Shown here: positions 6,144-7,303 of the stretch, one piece after another | Layout of the letters: the number at the start of each line of letters is the position of its first letter | Position numbering within the stretch: the first letter of the stretch is position 1 | DNA from: an uncultured Halomicronema sp. | GTDB taxonomy: Bacteria; Cyanobacteriota; Cyanobacteriia; Phormidesmidales; Phormidesmidaceae | DNA: 7,303 nucleotides | Reading direction: 5' to 3' | NCBI GenBank assembly: GCA_937897665.1 | Contig: CALCPB010000187.1 | Location: forward strand, 1 to 7,303 | Program-made: the position numbers and the translations under genes | Notes under the pieces: model-generated | Databases searched by the model: none | What the model was told of the DNA's origin: nothing | What the model saw: only the letters and a program-made list of their open reading frames with translations

Positions 6144-6980
6144 CTATGAAGCCTGTAAGATTCTGACGCGATTGCGGCAGCGCTGAAGGGCTTCTTCCAG
6201 GGCTTTTTCAGCCGTTTGCACGAGCTGGTGCCCATCGATCACGGTCGGGGTTTCGGCGATCGCGCCGCCGACGCTGCCATCCAGTTCCATTTTCTTGCCC
6301 GTGGGCAACACGGGCGGATGCTCTAGAATTGCGGCCTGTAGCTCTTCGCTGTAATGGGTCATGGCTTTGGTATCGAGGCCCGTCAGGGTAGCGGCAAACA
6401 GGCCGCGTCCATCGCTATAAAACCAGGTCTTGAAAGATGCCCGTTGTCGTAGCAGCTCGGCCACTGAGGCAAACATGGCTTCCAGGGGATAGCCGTCTTC
6501 GAGCACGGGCAGCACTTTGAATATGAGCACGCTCAGCGCCGGGAGTTGTGCCACCTCTTCTCGCTTTTGAAAATGGGTCAGCTGGGCCGACACCGTTTGA
6601 GGCATCAAGTCTTGTCGAATCAGCCCGGTAACGGGATCAAGCACGCCGAGCGATTGCAGCAGCTCTTCGTAATTTTGCTGAGTCGTATAGGTCGTTTGGG
6701 TGGCGGTGGCGATCGCCTGTTCTTTGGCTTGAATGGTGTCGGTGAGACTGTCGGCTTGCTTTTGTACACGTGCGGTTTTGAGATTGCGGCGAATGAGGGC
6801 CGGTACCGATACCAGCAGGCCGATAATCACGCCAATCGCTAAGGTGCCCAACAAAATTAGCGCCAGAGATTGCCGATATTCCCACAGGAAAAGTTGAATT
6901 GTCACCAGATTAGTGTTTTGCAGCGCGAATAAGATAGCAAGGAACGCTATCACTAAAGCCGAAATTACGTAGAGTCTCAT
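6144..6980 (-). CDS. LapA-type membrane anchor fused to a degenerate GGDEF-like domain
   Basis: A complete 278-residue protein with an ATG start at 6978-6980 and a TAG stop. Two membrane helices (about 5-22 and 38-59), with QNTNLVTIQLFLW between them, match the LapA (DUF1049) architecture. An Ala/Gln-rich linker (68-112) is probably coiled coil. Residues 113-276 follow the layout of a GGDEF domain: LDPVTGL (114-120), LSVLIFKVLPVL (149-160) in place of the DxDxFK strand, YSDGRGLFAATLTG (188-201) in place of the GGDEF hairpin, VGGAIAE (237-243) in place of xSxGxA, and a C-terminal AEKALEEALQRCRNRV (257-272) like the usual A-x-ALYxAKxxGRNRV. The GG(D/E)EF loop and metal-binding Asp residues are missing, so diguanylate cyclase activity is unlikely. 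A sensing, scaffolding or protein-binding role at the inner face of the membrane is inferred. The GGDEF assignment rests on motif order and is moderately sure; the LapA part is surer. recR follows 137 bases downstream. Confidence 0.82.
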   Translation of the reverse strand: MRLYVISALVIAFLAILFALQNTNLVTIQLFLWEYRQSLALILLGTLAIGVIIGLLVSVPALIRRNLKTARVQKQADSLTDTIQAKEQAIATATQTTYTTQQNYEELLQSLGVLDPVTGLIRQDLMPQTVSAQLTHFQKREEVAQLPALSVLIFKVLPVLEDGYPLEAMFASVAELLRQRASFKTWFYSDGRGLFAATLTGLDTKAMTHYSEELQAAILEHPPVLPTGKKMELDGSVGGAIAETPTVIDGHQLVQTAEKALEEALQRCRNRVRILQAS

Positions 6981-7303
6981 GGTGAACCAACTCGCAAGTC
7001 TTCTTATTTATCCTACTGGCCTGGGGTTTATACCGAGATGAGGATCTGAGTCGCTCAGCGCCGTTAGGCCGGGACTCATAAATCGGGTGCAGACTATCTG
7101 GATTGAACAGTGCCCCCAGATAGAGAACGTATTTAACCTGAAAATGTTGGGTAAGCGCCGAGCCCTGCACACTGATGCCGAGCCCAACGTTAGAATTTGC
7201 GCTGACCCTGTGCGATCGCGACCCAGATCAACGGCCTGACTATAGCTGATGTCGAGACTGTCTGAAATCTGGCTGGGTGCTGATCACGTCTCTTTATTGA
7301 ATC
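6981..7303 (-). pseudogene. Possible frameshifted remnant of a beta-strand-rich protein, upstream of the LapA-type gene
   Basis: No intact gene is visible in these 323 bases. On the minus strand one frame is open from 7283 down to a TAA at 7008-7010 and begins ISDSLDISYSQAVDLGRDRTG, polar/hydrophobic alternation typical of beta strands. A second frame, open below a TGA at 7228-7230, then reads SANSNVGLGISVQGSALT and continues as HFQVKYVLYLGALFNPDSLH. The two join sensibly around 7203-7215 if one base were lost. The second frame has no stop until it overlaps the LapA-type gene at 6910, so its end is not that of a functional gene. No family was recognised. A TATAAA at 7027-7032 could serve as a -10 box for the LapA-type gene, but no -35 supports it. 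The left part of the reading could also belong to a gene running in from beyond the window. Confidence 0.28.

Noticed and set aside
4207..7000. A 12-base inverted repeat, GACTTGCGAGTT at 4207-4218 and AACTCGCAAGTC at 6989-7000, upstream of argJ and of the LapA-type gene
   Set aside because: About one or more 12-base matches are expected by chance in a window this long. The two copies are in opposite orientation to their genes and at different distances, so shared regulation is not supported.
1072..7219. The frequent GCGATCGC sites considered as a CRISPR-like or transposon-derived repeat
   Set aside because: They are isolated octamers inside genes and gaps alike, without fixed spacing or longer shared flanks, matching the known HIP1 pattern of cyanobacteria.

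Overview
The window looks like a cyanobacterial chromosome segment. The palindrome GCGATCGC (HIP1), a hallmark of many cyanobacterial genomes, occurs at least 14 times in 7.3 kb, against about 0.1 expected by chance. The recognisable proteins (a long pentapeptide-repeat protein, ArgJ, and a RecR with a Y-x-RPL N-terminus) fit this. The exact genus cannot be read from the sequence. The GC-rich background and HIP1 density are compatible with Leptolyngbya-like filamentous cyanobacteria, but that is inference.

All six supported genes lie on the minus strand, so transcription runs from high to low coordinates. In that order: (1) 6981-7303 has no intact gene but carries what may be a frameshifted remnant of a beta-strand-rich protein. 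(2) 6144-6980 encodes a two-helix membrane anchor of the LapA type fused to a degenerate GGDEF-like domain. (3) 5413-6006 is recR, for recombinational repair, which appears to need a non-canonical ATT start. (4) 5093-5412 is a 320-base gap with AT-rich and hairpin-forming parts. (5) 4472-5092 is a GTG-started pentapeptide-repeat protein with 28 uninterrupted repeats. (6) 4184-4471 is a gap holding a perfect TATAAT box for the next gene and an unexplained open frame. (7) 2942-4183 is argJ, arginine biosynthesis. (8) 1062-2894 is a TTG-started multi-pass membrane protein with a GT-C-like layout, 47 bases downstream of argJ and possibly cotranscribed with it. (9) 58-966 is an AT-rich, HIP1-free gene for a DUF2891-like protein, probably of different origin from its neighbours.

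The genes do not form one pathway; this is a mix of housekeeping (argJ, recR) and lineage-specific genes (pentapeptide, LapA/GGDEF-like, GT-C-like). No CRISPR array, tRNA, rRNA, insertion sequence or defence cassette is visible. The points most worth a second look are the recR start codon, the LapA plus dead-GGDEF fusion, the possible frameshifted remnant at the right edge, and the compositional break near position 1,000.
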